Shown in pieces: positions 14,750 to 24,430 of a DNA stretch of 24,430 bases. The position numbers and the translations under genes were made by a program. Source of the DNA: Ruminococcaceae bacterium UBA5391 (GTDB taxonomy: Bacteria; Bacillota; Clostridia; Oscillospirales; Acutalibacteraceae); contig DHOL01000049.1 of assembly GCA_002410755.1 (NCBI GenBank), positions 9,155 through 33,584 on the forward strand, read 5' to 3'. The notes below the pieces were generated by a model. The model was not told the origin of the DNA and searched no databases. It saw nothing but the letters and a program-made list of their open reading frames with translations. How positions within the stretch are numbered: the first letter of the stretch is position 1; every line of letters starts with the position of its first letter.

Positions 14750-15865
14750 TCAGACTATGCTGCCTTTTGAAATATAAACCGGATAAGATTGGAACCCCAA
14801 AAGGCTGCGCTCATTTTTAATCAGCACATTTTTGTCCGCAATCACGTAGTTCAGGCGGCAGTCCGGACTGACGTCAGTATCCTGGAGCAAGACGCAGTTT
14901 TCCACCCTGGTACCTTTGCCAATATGGACGTCGCGGAACAGGACACTGTTGCTGATTTCCCCATCGATGACGCAGCCATCCGAAACAATGGAGTTGGAAA
15001 CTATGGCGCCAAGGCCATAACGTGCAGGCATATCATCGTGCACTTTGGTATAAATCGGGCGGCGCGGGTCAAAAAGCTGAGCGCGCACTTCAGGAAGCAT
15101 CAGGGACATGCTGGCCTCAAAGTATGCAATTTCCGAGCAAACCAGTTTGGCAAAGCCTTGAAAGTGATAGACATAAATCTGATAGCTGGAAAGGTTGCGC
15201 TGCAGCAGGTCACGCTTAAAATTGTTAAGGTTGCGGCTCACACAGTCCGAAACCAGCCGGATCAGCAACTCACGGCGGATTAGCATCATATTCATGCCAA
15301 AGCAGCACTCCCCCTCCGTACGCGGGTTAATCAGCATATCCCGCACACGGCCGTCCGGCCCGGCAGTATAAACGGCAGGAGCAGCCATGCCCGCAGGGAT
15401 TTTCCCAGTATGGCAAATCACTGTAATATCTGCTTTTGTACGCACATGCTGGTTCAGAACATCTGAATAATCAATATTGCAAACAATGTTGCTGTCAGTC
15501 AGGAGAACATATTCTTCTTTGGAATTCTGTAGAAATGTTTGTGCGGATGCAAGCAGCTCAATCTGGTCATTCGGTTTGTAAACCTCCGCCTCAAACGGCG
15601 GCAGAATAAACAGGCCCTCCCGCTTACGGGAAAGATTCCACGATTTTCCGGAACCAAGGTGATCCATCAGGGACTGATAATTCCGCTTTGTAATGACACC
15701 GACCTTGTTAATTCCGGAGTTAACCATGTTGGAAAGCGGGAAATCAATCAGGCAGTATTTTCCGCCAAACGGCACCGAACCCATCGTGCGGTTTTCGGTA
15801 AGGTCGCGGAGCTGCTCTTCGTGCATATTGGAAAAAATCAGGCCGAGCACATTGTTACCGCGCAT
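14750..15865 (-). CDS. glgD: Glucose-1-phosphate adenylyltransferase, GlgD subunit
   Basis: GlgD is the GlgC paralogue found in Firmicutes; it forms a hetero-oligomer with GlgC and modulates ADP-glucose synthesis. The 371-residue protein keeps the fold ([40 protein letters not shown] and a C-terminal left-handed beta-helix with [22 protein letters not shown]). It lacks the glycine-rich nucleotide loop of GlgC: where GlgC has [11 protein letters not shown], it has [13 protein letters not shown]. This loss is characteristic of GlgD. Its start overlaps the end of glgC by 28 nt and uses GGGGGAGG 9 nt upstream, so translation is probably coupled, keeping the subunit ratio fixed. Confidence 0.95.
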   Translation of the reverse strand: MRGNNVLGLIFSNMHEEQLRDLTENRTMGSVPFGGKYCLIDFPLSNMVNSGINKVGVITKRNYQSLMDHLGSGKSWNLSRKREGLFILPPFEAEVYKPNDQIELLASAQTFLQNSKEEYVLLTDSNIVCNIDYSDVLNQHVRTKADITVICHTGKIPAGMAAPAVYTAGPDGRVRDMLINPRTEGECCFGMNMMLIRRELLIRLVSDCVSRNLNNFKRDLLQRNLSSYQIYVYHFQGFAKLVCSEIAYFEASMSLMLPEVRAQLFDPRRPIYTKVHDDMPARYGLGAIVSNSIVSDGCVIDGEISNSVLFRDVHIGKGTRVENCVLLQDTDVSPDCRLNYVIADKNVLIKNERSLLGFQSYPVYISKGSIV

Positions 15866-17088
15866 TTTCGACGACCTCCCCCTTCCCGAGTATCCCGGTC
15901 AATCATTGCCTTTGGAGGGATTACCGCTCCTTCCCGGATCCTGCATCCGTCACCGACGACCGCAATGCCCCATTTGTCTTTGTCCTCCACATCCTCCGGC
16001 CGCTTGCCGATGGTGGCATTCCTGCCAATCACACAGTCCTCGGCGATAATTGCGTACTGGACAACGGCGCCAGCCTCGATATGCGTGTTCGGCATGATAA
16101 TGGAGTCGCGCACAACAGCGCCCGGCGCGACGCTGGCGCCCGCAAACAGGACGGAAAAGTCAACCAGGCCATAAATATTGCAGCCCTCTGCTACCAGCGA
16201 ATTCTGGACTTTTGCTTCTTTTGCAATGTAATGCGGCGGCATAACCGGGTTGCGGGAATAAATTTTCCAGTTCTCCCGGCTGAGGTCCAGGGGCACTTTC
16301 GGGTTCAGCAGGTCCATATTGGATTCCCAGAGGCTGTCAATGGTCCCGACATCCTTCCAGTAGCCCTCAAAACGGTAGGCAAACATCCGCTCGCCCGCTT
16401 TCAGCATGGTGGGAAGGACATCCTTGCCGAAGTCATTGGTAGACTCCGGGTTTGCCTCGTCAGCCTCCAGATATTCGCGGAGCTTATTCCATGTAAACAC
16501 ATAAATGCCCATGGAAGCCATGTTACTCTTCGGCTTTTTCGGCTTTTCCTCAAATTCGTAGATAGAGCCGTCCGGCTTTGTATTCATAATGCCAAAACGG
16601 CTTGCTTCTTCCATTGGCACCTCAATCACCGCAATGGTACAGTCGGCTTTCTTTTCCTGATGGTAGGCAATCATTTTGGAATAGTCCATCTTGTAGATAT
16701 GGTCACCGGAAAGGACGATGACATATTCAGGGTTGTACCGCTCGATATACGGGATATTCTGATAAATTGCATTCGCTGTCCCTTTGTACCAGTCCGACTT
16801 GCGGCCGCGCTGATAAGGAGGCAGCACACGGACACCTGCGGAAACACTGTCCAAATCCCACGGCTGCCCACTGCCGATATATTCATTCAAGACCAGTGGC
16901 TGATACTGCGTCAGGACACCGACACATTCAATGCCGGAGTTGACGCAGTTGGAAAGTGGAAAATCAATAATACGATATTTTCCGCCATACGGAACGGCCG
17001 GTTTTGCAAGATCCTTTGTCAGGACACCGAGCCGGCTGCCCTGGCCGCCTGCCAGCAGCATTGCGACTACTTCCTGTTTTGGCAGCAT
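15838..17088 (-). CDS. glgC: Glucose-1-phosphate adenylyltransferase, catalytic subunit
   Basis: GlgC makes ADP-glucose from glucose-1-phosphate and ATP, the committed step of bacterial glycogen synthesis. The 416-residue protein has the pyrophosphorylase loop [34 protein letters not shown], the catalytic [12 protein letters not shown], the sugar-phosphate region [10 protein letters not shown] with SMGIYVF, and a C-terminal beta-helix (about 290-410) with [12 protein letters not shown] and [10 protein letters not shown]. The C-terminal end ([14 protein letters not shown]) overlaps the glgD start. It follows glgB by 22 nt with AAAGGAAGG as its ribosome binding site. The full-length, intact motifs point to an active enzyme. 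Confidence 0.97.
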   Translation of the reverse strand: MLPKQEVVAMLLAGGQGSRLGVLTKDLAKPAVPYGGKYRIIDFPLSNCVNSGIECVGVLTQYQPLVLNEYIGSGQPWDLDSVSAGVRVLPPYQRGRKSDWYKGTANAIYQNIPYIERYNPEYVIVLSGDHIYKMDYSKMIAYHQEKKADCTIAVIEVPMEEASRFGIMNTKPDGSIYEFEEKPKKPKSNMASMGIYVFTWNKLREYLEADEANPESTNDFGKDVLPTMLKAGERMFAYRFEGYWKDVGTIDSLWESNMDLLNPKVPLDLSRENWKIYSRNPVMPPHYIAKEAKVQNSLVAEGCNIYGLVDFSVLFAGASVAPGAVVRDSIIMPNTHIEAGAVVQYAIIAEDCVIGRNATIGKRPEDVEDKDKWGIAVVGDGCRIREGAVIPPKAMIDRDTREGGGRRKCAVTMCSA

Positions 17089-17110
17089 TTTGAATCCTTC
17101 CTTTGCAAAT

Positions 17111-19090
17111 TTATTTCTCTGTGGGACGACTCCGTTTCGGGGCGCTTTTTCGCCCTGTTTCCGCTGAAACCTTCGTCGTTTTGGCCCTTTTCCTTTTGCA
17201 CTTGAGGTAAAAGACCGAAAGGGGAGGCAGCGTCAGGCTGATGGACTGTGCACAGCCATGCATCCCAGGCTGCGCGCTGCGGATATTTTTCCCGTTAGTA
17301 ATGCCGCTTCCTCCGTATTTTACATCGTCTGAAGAAAAGACTTCCTCATAGGTACCGTCATAGGGGACGCCAATGCGGTAATTCTCACGCTTGACCGGCA
17401 GAAAATTGCAGACAGCAATGATTTCCCTGCCGGACTTGTCAATTCTGCGGAACGCAATGACGCTTTGGGTATAGTCATCGTTTGAAATCCAGGAAAATCC
17501 TTCCCACGAAAAATCGATTTCCCAGAGGGGGGAGTTTTCAAGGTAAAAGTGGTTGAGGTCATGGAAAAACTGCTTCTGTTTTCTGTGCTGCTCATAGTCA
17601 AGCAGGAGCCAGTCCAGTCCCTGCTTGTAGTTCCACTCAATAAACTGACTGAATTCCGTTCCCATGAAGACCAGCTTTTTTCCGGGGTGCGCCATCATGT
17701 AGCAAAGGAATGCACGCACACCAGCAAATTTCTGCTCATAGTCGCCGGGCATTTTGTTAATCAGAGACCGTTTCCCATGCACTACTTCATCATGTGAAAT
17801 TGGGAGCACAAAGTTTTCGGAAAAAGCATAAAAGAATGAAAATGTCAGGTTATCATGGTTAAATTTGCGGTAAATCGGATCGAGCGACATGTAGTGCATC
17901 ATGTCGTTCATCCAACCCATATTCCACTTATAGTTGAAACCCAGCCCACCGCAGTAGGTCGGCCGGGAAACCATAGGCCAGGAAGTGGATTCCTCCGCAA
18001 CCATCATCACGTCGGGGAATCTGGCAAAAACCGCTTCATTCAGCTTCCGGAGGAATGCGACGGCTTCCAGATTTTCCTTGCCGCCATTCTTGTTTGGAAC
18101 CCATTCGCCATCCTTGCGGCTGTAGTCAAGGTACAGCATCGAGGCAACGGCATCTACGCGCAACCCGTCAATATGGTAATTTTCGAGCCAGAACACCGCA
18201 CTGGAAATCAGGAAGCTGATAATTTCATTTCTGCCATAGTCGAAGACCAGCGTCCCCCATTCCTTGTGCTCCCCCTTGCGTGGATCCGCATATTCGTAGC
18301 AGGGTGTCCCGTCATATTTTGCAAGGCCAAATTCGTCCTTCGGGAAATGCGCGGGAACCCAGTCCATGATGACACCAATTCCGGCTTCATGGCACTTCTC
18401 TACAAAATTCATGAACTGCTTTGGCTCCCCGTAGCGGGAGGTCGGTGCAAAATAGCCCGTCACCTGATATCCCCATGAGCCTTCGTACGGATACTCAGTC
18501 ATCGGCATCAATTCAATGTGAGTATAGCCCATATCCTTAACATAAGGGATCAGTTCTTCTGCAAGCTTGTCATAGGAAAAGGTATTCCCATCCTTGTAGC
18601 GGCGCCAGGAACCGGCATGGACCTCATAGATATTGACGGGCTGGCTGTAATGCGGCTTCGCTTTTTTATGGCGGAACCATGCGGAGTCATGCCACTGGAA
18701 CCCGGAAATATCATAATATTTGCAGGCATTTCCCGGAGCAGTCTCAAAATGGAACGCATAGGGATCAATCTTAAAAACGTTTTTCCCCTCCGGTGTTGTT
18801 ACACAGAACTTGTACGCATCATACTGCTTGAACTCAAACGGCAGGAAGCATTCCCATACTCCACCGTCACTGATTTTCTCCATCAGGTTTGCACCAGGCT
18901 CCCAACGATTGAAATCCCCAACGACAGAGATCACAGAAGCATTCGGCGCCCAGACACGGCAGACCATGCACGGTTTTCCGTCCCGTTCAATCCTATGTAC
19001 ACCCAGGAATTCATATGCTTTATAGTTTGTACCCTGATGAAATGAAAGCAGCGGAACTTTTTCATTTTCAGATATTCTGTCATTTTGCAT
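17111..19090 (-). CDS. glgB: 1,4-alpha-glucan branching enzyme
   Basis: GlgB introduces alpha-1,6 branches into glycogen. The 659-residue GH13 protein has an N-terminal CBM48-like domain (about 25-115: [22 protein letters not shown]), then the barrel: [27 protein letters not shown]313 in [17 protein letters not shown]366 in [10 protein letters not shown] and D434 in [10 protein letters not shown]. These are the nucleophile, the acid/base and the transition-state-stabilising Asp. A C-terminal beta domain follows, then a 30-residue tail with 13 Lys/Arg. The ATG at 19090 is chosen because AAAGGAAG is 9 nt upstream; the longer reading to 19147 overlaps the promoter. It is the first gene of glgBCDA. 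Confidence 0.96.
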   Translation of the reverse strand: MQNDRISENEKVPLLSFHQGTNYKAYEFLGVHRIERDGKPCMVCRVWAPNASVISVVGDFNRWEPGANLMEKISDGGVWECFLPFEFKQYDAYKFCVTTPEGKNVFKIDPYAFHFETAPGNACKYYDISGFQWHDSAWFRHKKAKPHYSQPVNIYEVHAGSWRRYKDGNTFSYDKLAEELIPYVKDMGYTHIELMPMTEYPYEGSWGYQVTGYFAPTSRYGEPKQFMNFVEKCHEAGIGVIMDWVPAHFPKDEFGLAKYDGTPCYEYADPRKGEHKEWGTLVFDYGRNEIISFLISSAVFWLENYHIDGLRVDAVASMLYLDYSRKDGEWVPNKNGGKENLEAVAFLRKLNEAVFARFPDVMMVAEESTSWPMVSRPTYCGGLGFNYKWNMGWMNDMMHYMSLDPIYRKFNHDNLTFSFFYAFSENFVLPISHDEVVHGKRSLINKMPGDYEQKFAGVRAFLCYMMAHPGKKLVFMGTEFSQFIEWNYKQGLDWLLLDYEQHRKQKQFFHDLNHFYLENSPLWEIDFSWEGFSWISNDDYTQSVIAFRRIDKSGREIIAVCNFLPVKRENYRIGVPYDGTYEEVFSSDDVKYGGSGITNGKNIRSAQPGMHGCAQSISLTLPPLSVFYLKCKRKRAKTTKVSAETGRKSAPKRSRPTEK

Positions 19091-19135
19091 GGAAAGTAAC
19101 TTCCTTTCGGATCGCCTGCGGCTTTTTCTTCTTTT

Positions 19136-19163
19136 ATCATACCACATGATGCCGGAATATCAA
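19136..19163 (-). promoter_or_regulatory. Sigma-A promoter of the glgBCDA operon
   Basis: On the minus strand TTGATA (19163-19158), a 16-nt spacer, and TATGAT (19141-19136) preceded by TGG (an extended -10) form a good promoter. Transcription would start near 19129, about 40 nt before the glgB ATG. The AT-rich 140 nt upstream (19164-19302) holds no gene that I can support. Confidence 0.7.
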
Positions 19164-19302
19164 GCATTTTAGTCAATTTCTTGCAATATTGCTATCTAGT
19201 ATCCAAATATTTTGTTGTATATGTTCAGAAATCTCCTTCTTTTTCTTCAAAGCACTTTTTTCAAATGGGAAAGCATATTAAGGCATTCACATTCTAATAA
19301 TT

Positions 19303-19337
19303 AAAATAAAAAAGGCTCCGCGGCAAACCGCGGAGCC
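19303..19337 (-). terminator. Strong Rho-independent terminator of gap
   Basis: GGCTCCGCGG (19314-19323) and CCGCGGAGCC (19328-19337) form a perfect 10-bp GC-rich stem with a 4-nt loop. On the minus strand it is followed by TTTTTTATTTTAA. It begins 12 nt after the gap stop codon. Confidence 0.95.
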
Positions 19338-19349
19338 ATGGGAAAACAC

Positions 19350-20435
<1,086 letters not shown>

Positions 20436-20456
20436 GCTATTCTGATATTATTTTAA

Positions 20457-21515
20457 CTAACCTTCGGTCCTTTTCCGGGTGGGAATTGCTTTTTCTCCTA
20501 TTTCTACAAATTTCTCTTCTCCGCAATAGGATTTTTTGAGAAAGGCCGCGCACTCCAGCAAGGCATCCTGTGAATTTTCGCTGTCACCCAAATTGTTTTT
20601 CAGCCCGGCTGCCACCTGGTTTTCGGAAATACTTTTGCTCTCCTTTGCCGGACCCTGCTCCGGCTCCGCCTCTGCTTTGGACGGCTCTTCCGGCCCATCG
20701 GCGGCCGGCGCAACATAAGCCATTGCCGTACCCGTTGTTCTGGGAACTGCTGAAAGAAAAACCAAAATGTAGACCGCCATAACCAGATTTACCATATGCA
20801 GACCCACAGGGAAATTCCCCATGGCACCCAGCCCGGAAAAATAGGAGATGCAATTCGGCACGGAGGTGGAAAGTGCCATGGCCGCCGCAGGAAACCCGAA
20901 CAGAAAAACGTACCGCCCACTTTTTTCCGTCTCAAGGCCAACCAGTAATTTTGCCTGTGAAAACAGGAATAAAAGCAGAAATGAAACCGTAAGAGTATGA
21001 TAGAGATTTTCAAGGCGGTTGGCCAGTGCCGCATAACTGACAAACATGGATATCAAACAAAGACAACCCCATACAGACGGAAAAATTGCCAGCAGGGACC
21101 GTTTTTGAAGAATTGTTTCTCCCGTGGCAAAATCATAGGCTGCCGTAAGGAACGTCACTGCTGCCAAAAGCCCTGCCGCCGAAAAAATCCGATCCAGCAC
21201 CTGCGTTTCAGCAGATTCGGTGAAAAACAGACCCACAAGGGACTGCCCGGCAATAATGACACCCGTTAATGCCGCAAGTGCAGCCGTACCGGCGTGCTTT
21301 ACTGTGGGAACGGCTGCCCCGTTTTCTGTGCCGCGGTAACCGAAAACCATCAGAACTATTAATGATGCCAGCAGTAAAACAGAAGCAATGGCAGCTGTCC
21401 GGCCTTTGTCTGTGTAAAATCCCGTCTGAAAATCGGAAAACTGAAAAAATTCAACCAAACGCACTGGCAGTACGACAGCCATGGCAACAGCCAGAGCAAT
21501 CCAGGCGCGTTTCAT
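20457..21515 (-). CDS. Uncharacterised eight-helix membrane protein downstream of citrate synthase
   Basis: I do not recognise the family. The 352-residue product starts MKRAWIALAVAMAVVLPVR and has about eight hydrophobic helices up to about residue 270, including ASVLLLASLIVLMVFGY, AALAALTGVIIAGQSLVGLFF, SLLAIFPSVWGCLCLISMF and MVNLVMAVYILVFLSAVP. An acidic, proline/glutamate-rich cytoplasmic tail (DGPEEPSKAEAEPEQGPAKESK) follows, ending in a charged segment. GGAGG lies 9 nt before ATG 21515; a longer in-frame reading would run well into the citrate synthase gene and is rejected. It lies 23 nt after citrate synthase and is probably cotranscribed. No catalytic or transport signature is visible. 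Confidence 0.82.
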   Translation of the reverse strand: MKRAWIALAVAMAVVLPVRLVEFFQFSDFQTGFYTDKGRTAAIASVLLLASLIVLMVFGYRGTENGAAVPTVKHAGTAALAALTGVIIAGQSLVGLFFTESAETQVLDRIFSAAGLLAAVTFLTAAYDFATGETILQKRSLLAIFPSVWGCLCLISMFVSYAALANRLENLYHTLTVSFLLLFLFSQAKLLVGLETEKSGRYVFLFGFPAAAMALSTSVPNCISYFSGLGAMGNFPVGLHMVNLVMAVYILVFLSAVPRTTGTAMAYVAPAADGPEEPSKAEAEPEQGPAKESKSISENQVAAGLKNNLGDSENSQDALLECAAFLKKSYCGEEKFVEIGEKAIPTRKRTEG

Positions 21516-21538
21516 AGGCAACTCTCCTCCTAAATATG

Positions 21539-22915
21539 TTATCTCTGGCCAATGGGAACATACGGCTTGCTTTTGGAAAGGGAACGGTAGGCCGGCCGCA
21601 TAATTCTGTTGCAGGTTGACATTTCTTCTATCCGGTGGGCACACCAGCCTGCAATACGGGAAACGGCAAAAAGAGGGGTAAACAGGTCGCTGGGAATTCC
21701 CAGCATCTCATAAACCAAACCTGAATAAAAATCCACATTGGCACACATGACTTTATTTTTCCCAGTAACCCTGGCAAATACCTTTGGGGCCAGCCGCTCT
21801 ACACGCTCAAACAGCTGTAATTTTTCCAGCATACCGCACTTGGAAGCAACCTTTTCAGCCTGCTGGCGCAGAATAACCGCCCGCGGATCGGACAGCGTGT
21901 AAACCGCATGCCCAATGCCATAAATCAGACCGGAATGGTCAGCAGCCTTTCCCTCCAGAACTTTTTCGAGATAAGCGGACACTTCGTCGTCGTCGGCCCA
22001 ATCCTTAACCTGTTCCATCAGTTCATTCATCATCATCATAACCCGATGGTTGGCACCGCCGTGACGCGGCCCTTTCAGAGAGCCGATCGCCGCAGATATG
22101 GCAGAATAAATATCCGTACCGGTGGAAGAAAGAACACGGGTTGTAAAAGTTGAATTGTTGCCGCCGCCGTGTTCCGCGTGAACCATCATACAGATATCCA
22201 GCAGCTTGGCTTCTTCGTCGGTAAACACACGGTCCGGCCGAATAGCATTCAAGATAGATTCCGCCGCAGACTGTGTCGGATCAATTGGATGGAAATACAT
22301 GCTTTTTTTATCGAAGTGCCGGCGTTTCACCTGATAGGCATACGTCATAATCGTAGGGAGGCGAGCAATCAGCTGAATGGACTGGCGCATGTTGTTTTCA
22401 AGCGATGGATCATCCGGGCTGTCATCATAAGAATACAGAGCCAAGACGGAGCGCGCCAGTTTGTTCATGACGTTTTTCGAAGGTGCTTTGATAATCATAT
22501 CCTCGGCAAAATATTCCGGAAGTTCCCGGCTGTGGCTCAGGATACTGCTGAAATGCTCCAGTTCGCCGCGGGTGGGAAGTTTGCCAAACAGCAAAAGCCA
22601 CGCAACTTCCTCATATCCGAAACGATTCTCTTTAACACAAGCATTTACTATGTCATTGATATCAATTCCGCGGTAAGTCAGCTTTCCCTTGTCTGGTATG
22701 CGCTCGCCGTCGGCAATCAAATAGCCATGCACATTGCATATCAAAGTCAAGCCCGCCATAACACCTGTGCCGTCCGGGTTGCGAAGCCCGCGCTTAACAT
22801 TGTAAAGGTCAAATTTATCGGGCGCTATTTTATTGTTTTCCCGGTATTCACGGCAAAGTTCGCCCAACTGAGAATGATCTGTTTTTGCCTGATCTTCTTT
22901 TGTATGTACGCCCAT
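21539..22915 (-). CDS. Citrate synthase family protein
   Basis: The enzyme condenses acetyl-CoA with oxaloacetate to citrate; a 2-methylcitrate role cannot be excluded from sequence. The 458-residue protein has the catalytic segments VHAEHGGGNNSTFTTRV (H246/H249 region), LIYGIGHAVYTLSDPRA (H336) and NVDFYSG (D395), and begins its domain with KLTYRGIDINDIV. The N-terminal 60 residues are longer than in minimal enzymes, as in other clostridial forms. The ATG at 22915 is 11 nt from GGAGG; an ATG at 22924 is only 2 nt away and is less likely. It is the first gene of a two-gene transcript with an eight-helix membrane protein, behind a 100-nt leader with a terminator-like hairpin. Confidence 0.94.
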   Translation of the reverse strand: MGVHTKEDQAKTDHSQLGELCREYRENNKIAPDKFDLYNVKRGLRNPDGTGVMAGLTLICNVHGYLIADGERIPDKGKLTYRGIDINDIVNACVKENRFGYEEVAWLLLFGKLPTRGELEHFSSILSHSRELPEYFAEDMIIKAPSKNVMNKLARSVLALYSYDDSPDDPSLENNMRQSIQLIARLPTIMTYAYQVKRRHFDKKSMYFHPIDPTQSAAESILNAIRPDRVFTDEEAKLLDICMMVHAEHGGGNNSTFTTRVLSSTGTDIYSAISAAIGSLKGPRHGGANHRVMMMMNELMEQVKDWADDDEVSAYLEKVLEGKAADHSGLIYGIGHAVYTLSDPRAVILRQQAEKVASKCGMLEKLQLFERVERLAPKVFARVTGKNKVMCANVDFYSGLVYEMLGIPSDLFTPLFAVSRIAGWCAHRIEEMSTCNRIMRPAYRSLSKSKPYVPIGQR

Positions 22916-22943
22916 CAGTTGCATCGCCTCCAACAAAAAACGT

Positions 22944-22983
22944 AAAAAACACAGCCGCCGTAGGACCAAAATAGATGCGGCTG
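22944..22983 (-). terminator. Terminator-like hairpin in the citrate synthase leader (possible attenuator)
   Basis: On the minus strand CAGCCGC (22983-22977), an 18-nt loop and GCGGCTG (22958-22952) are followed by TGTTTTTTACG. It lies between the promoter (23021-23049) and the start at 22915, in the sense direction, so it could cause premature termination. The large loop makes it moderate in strength, and no obvious antiterminator or ligand-binding domain precedes it. Confidence 0.5.
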
Positions 22984-23020
22984 AACAATTTCTGTTAATT
23001 TTTTAATGTTTATTAATTTT

Positions 23021-23049
23021 ATTGTATATCAGGCGAAAAGTAAAGTCAA
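23021..23049 (-). promoter_or_regulatory. Sigma-A promoter of citrate synthase
   Basis: On the minus strand TTGACT (23049-23044) and TACAAT (23026-23021) are separated by 17 nt, one mismatch each. The transcript would start near 23014 with a leader of about 100 nt. Confidence 0.8.
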
Positions 23050-23206
23050 GCATTTCCAGGCTTCTCTGGTAATTTTTTTGCAGCAAATCTCATTTATCGT
23101 TTCATTATTATAGGCATATCCTGCTTTTTTATAAATTTATACTCTATATTTTGAATAATTCAATGCCCTTTTATGTAAATATCATTTGCTCTGAGGGGGA
23201 GAAACG

Positions 23207-24214
23207 ATGTACAAAAAAAAAGGAAATATCCTGCTGGGACTTTTACTTTTTCTGGCCATGTTTTTCATTCCGTTCCTGGCACTGGGCGGAAATGCTTCCC
23301 GAAAGCCAAGCGGCACTTCCGAAAATTCTCAAAAACCGGAAAAGCGAAACGGCAATTCGTCCGGTTTTCGGATCCTGGATACTTCCACAGGCAAAATACT
23401 GACTGTCCAGGACCGTCCATTCCTTTACGGCGCCGTTGCAGCAGAAATGTCCCCGATGGCCAATCAAGAAGCACTAAAGGCGCAGGCGGTTGCAAGCTAC
23501 ACCTACTACAGCAGGCTCCGGAAACAGCAAAGAAAATCTCCTTCTTCCTCTCTGCATGAAGCGGATTTTTCCGCCGTCCCCGAAAAGTGGGAAACTTACG
23601 TCTCTCCCGATGTAATGCGCAAACGGTGGGGAGATAATTTTCAAAAATATGACCAGAATATCTCAAAAGCGGTGGATGCCGTTTTCGGACAGATTCTGGA
23701 ATACAACGGCCAGCTGATCGACGCAACCTATTTTGCTATTTCCTCAGGAAATACGGAATCCGCTGAAAATGTGTGGGGCGGAACCGGATATCCGTACCTT
23801 ATTTCTGTTGCCAGTCCCCTGGACGTATTCGCGGGAGGTTATGAAACCACGGTGACTTACTCCGAGCAAGAGATAAAAACACGCATTCTGCGCACCGCCC
23901 CGAAAGCAGATCTGAGCGGCTCAGCCTCCGGCTGGATTGGAGCAACAGAATGCTCTTCCGCTGGCACCGTAAAAAGCATTCTGCTGGGCGGACAAAAACG
24001 ATCCGGAAATCAGGCACGCTCTGCGTTTAACCTGCGCTCCGCCAATTTTACTGTCGCCTATGCCGACGGAAATTTCACTTTCACAGTCAAAGGGTATGGA
24101 CACAACGTGGGCATGAGCCAGGCCGGTGCGCAGGCCATGGCGAAGCAGGGAGCCGATTATAAACAAATTCTTGCATGGTATTATCCTTCCACAGCCCTTG
24201 CAAAACAAGGCTGA
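23207..24214 (+). CDS. SpoIID/LytB-domain protein (stage II sporulation protein D-like)
   Basis: SpoIID is a membrane-anchored lytic transglycosylase acting on peptidoglycan during engulfment. The 335-residue protein has an N-terminal membrane anchor (about 7-27, NILLGLLLFLAMFFIPFLALG), a polar linker, and a SpoIID domain (about 50-330): FLYGAVAAEMSPMANQEALKAQAVASYTYY with E80 at the catalytic Glu position, a middle region with YFAISSGNTESAENVWGG, and C-terminal GYGHNVGMSQAGAQAMA, close to the GYGHGVGMSQ family motif. GGGGGAG is 6-7 nt before the ATG. It could be SpoIID itself or a paralogue, because no spoIIIAA-like neighbours are present. An A9 tract covers codons 3-5. Confidence 0.88.
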   Translation: MYKKKGNILLGLLLFLAMFFIPFLALGGNASRKPSGTSENSQKPEKRNGNSSGFRILDTSTGKILTVQDRPFLYGAVAAEMSPMANQEALKAQAVASYTYYSRLRKQQRKSPSSSLHEADFSAVPEKWETYVSPDVMRKRWGDNFQKYDQNISKAVDAVFGQILEYNGQLIDATYFAISSGNTESAENVWGGTGYPYLISVASPLDVFAGGYETTVTYSEQEIKTRILRTAPKADLSGSASGWIGATECSSAGTVKSILLGGQKRSGNQARSAFNLRSANFTVAYADGNFTFTVKGYGHNVGMSQAGAQAMAKQGADYKQILAWYYPSTALAKQG

Positions 24215-24264
24215 AGGCAGCCCAACCGAATCAAACGCTGACCCTCCCGGCAAGCAATTCTGAC

Positions 24265-24430
24265 TTACCGATTCAGCTTATTCGCAATGGGAACATCGCA
24301 AAGCTGTTTAATACTGTAGACCGCCGCCGACTGCGTAATTCCATTTTGTTTTATATACTTGTAAATATCCAGATTGTAATAGCGTAGATCAATCATGTGA
24401 ATCTCAGAAAAATTTTCCGTAAGATATGGG
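24265..24430 (-). CDS. C-terminal end of a DHHW-like surface protein (5' end beyond the window)
   Basis: The last 55 codons (54 residues plus TAA at 24265-24267) of a gene entering from the right edge. The sequence PYLTENFSEIHMIDLRYYNL continues with DIYKYIKQNGITQSAAVYSIKQL and ends ANKLNR. The FLTENFxEIHxIDLRYxN pattern near the C terminus is one I associate with clostridial DHHW-family (SGNH/AlgX-like) extracellular proteins. That assignment is from memory and rests on a short fragment. It is convergent with the SpoIID-like gene, with 50 nt between stops and no clear terminator. Confidence 0.6.
   Translation of the reverse strand, partial: PYLTENFSEIHMIDLRYYNLDIYKYIKQNGITQSAAVYSIKQLCDVPIANKLNR

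Noticed and set aside
19091..19147. GlgB start at 19147
   Set aside because: The extra residues are encoded across the promoter -10 and leader. A good ribosome binding site serves 19090.
21516..21644. N-terminal extension of the membrane protein into citrate synthase
   Set aside because: It overlaps the conserved 3' end of citrate synthase, and a strong GGAGG directs initiation at 21515.
23115..23145. Sigma-E-like promoter (CATAT ... TATACTCT) before the SpoIID-like gene
   Set aside because: Sporulation control would make sense, but the -10 match is partial and the spacing is a little too long, so I cannot support it.

Overview
The window is a 24.4 kb piece of a chromosome of mid GC content. 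Gene content points to a spore-forming member of the Clostridia, probably Oscillospirales/Ruminococcaceae-like: a SpoIID-type peptidoglycan enzyme, a four-gene glgB-glgC-glgD-glgA operon with the Firmicutes-specific GlgD subunit, a YwiB-argS pair as in Bacillus, and strong AGGAGG-type ribosome binding sites. The taxonomic placement is inference from gene content, not a database match.
Layout. 1-1594: the minus-strand transcription/translation operon rpmG-secE-nusG-rplK, with a near-consensus promoter at 1566-1594 and a structured 121-nt leader before rplK; rplK runs off the left edge. 1630-2427: an unrecognised protein on the minus strand. 2580-7155: plus-strand ddl, then a YwiB-like protein overlapping argS, then a divergent, shortened MetH-like protein. 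7145-8247: minus-strand rsmA followed by a translationally coupled two-helix membrane protein. 8345-9687: plus-strand dCMP-deaminase-like protein and a GH16 glucanase without a signal peptide. 9766-12201: minus-strand leuA preceded by a histidine-phosphatase-family protein. 12361-13074: plus-strand XRE-family regulator. 13205-19090: minus-strand glycogen operon with its terminator and promoter. 19303-20369: monocistronic type I gapdh with a textbook terminator. 20457-22915: minus-strand citrate synthase and an eight-helix membrane protein, behind a leader that contains a terminator-like hairpin. 23207-24214: plus-strand SpoIID/LytB-domain protein. The right edge holds the C-terminal end of a minus-strand protein that resembles clostridial DHHW-type surface proteins.
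How the genes work together. The glycogen genes form a complete synthesis route from glucose-1-phosphate (GlgC/GlgD make ADP-glucose, GlgA elongates, GlgB branches). gap and citrate synthase are the nearby central-carbon genes, and leuA opens leucine synthesis. The other genes are translation and cell-wall housekeeping.
I see no tRNA, rRNA, CRISPR array, insertion sequence, phage gene or defence island. No clearly new multi-gene system is visible. The best leads are single-locus oddities: a histidine phosphatase whose catalytic His is Asn, a MetH-like protein that has lost the normal zinc-site motif and the downstream cobalamin modules, a cluster of competing inverted repeats before ywiB-argS, a possible attenuator ahead of citrate synthase, and overlapping divergent promoters sharing a 14-bp palindrome at rsmA.
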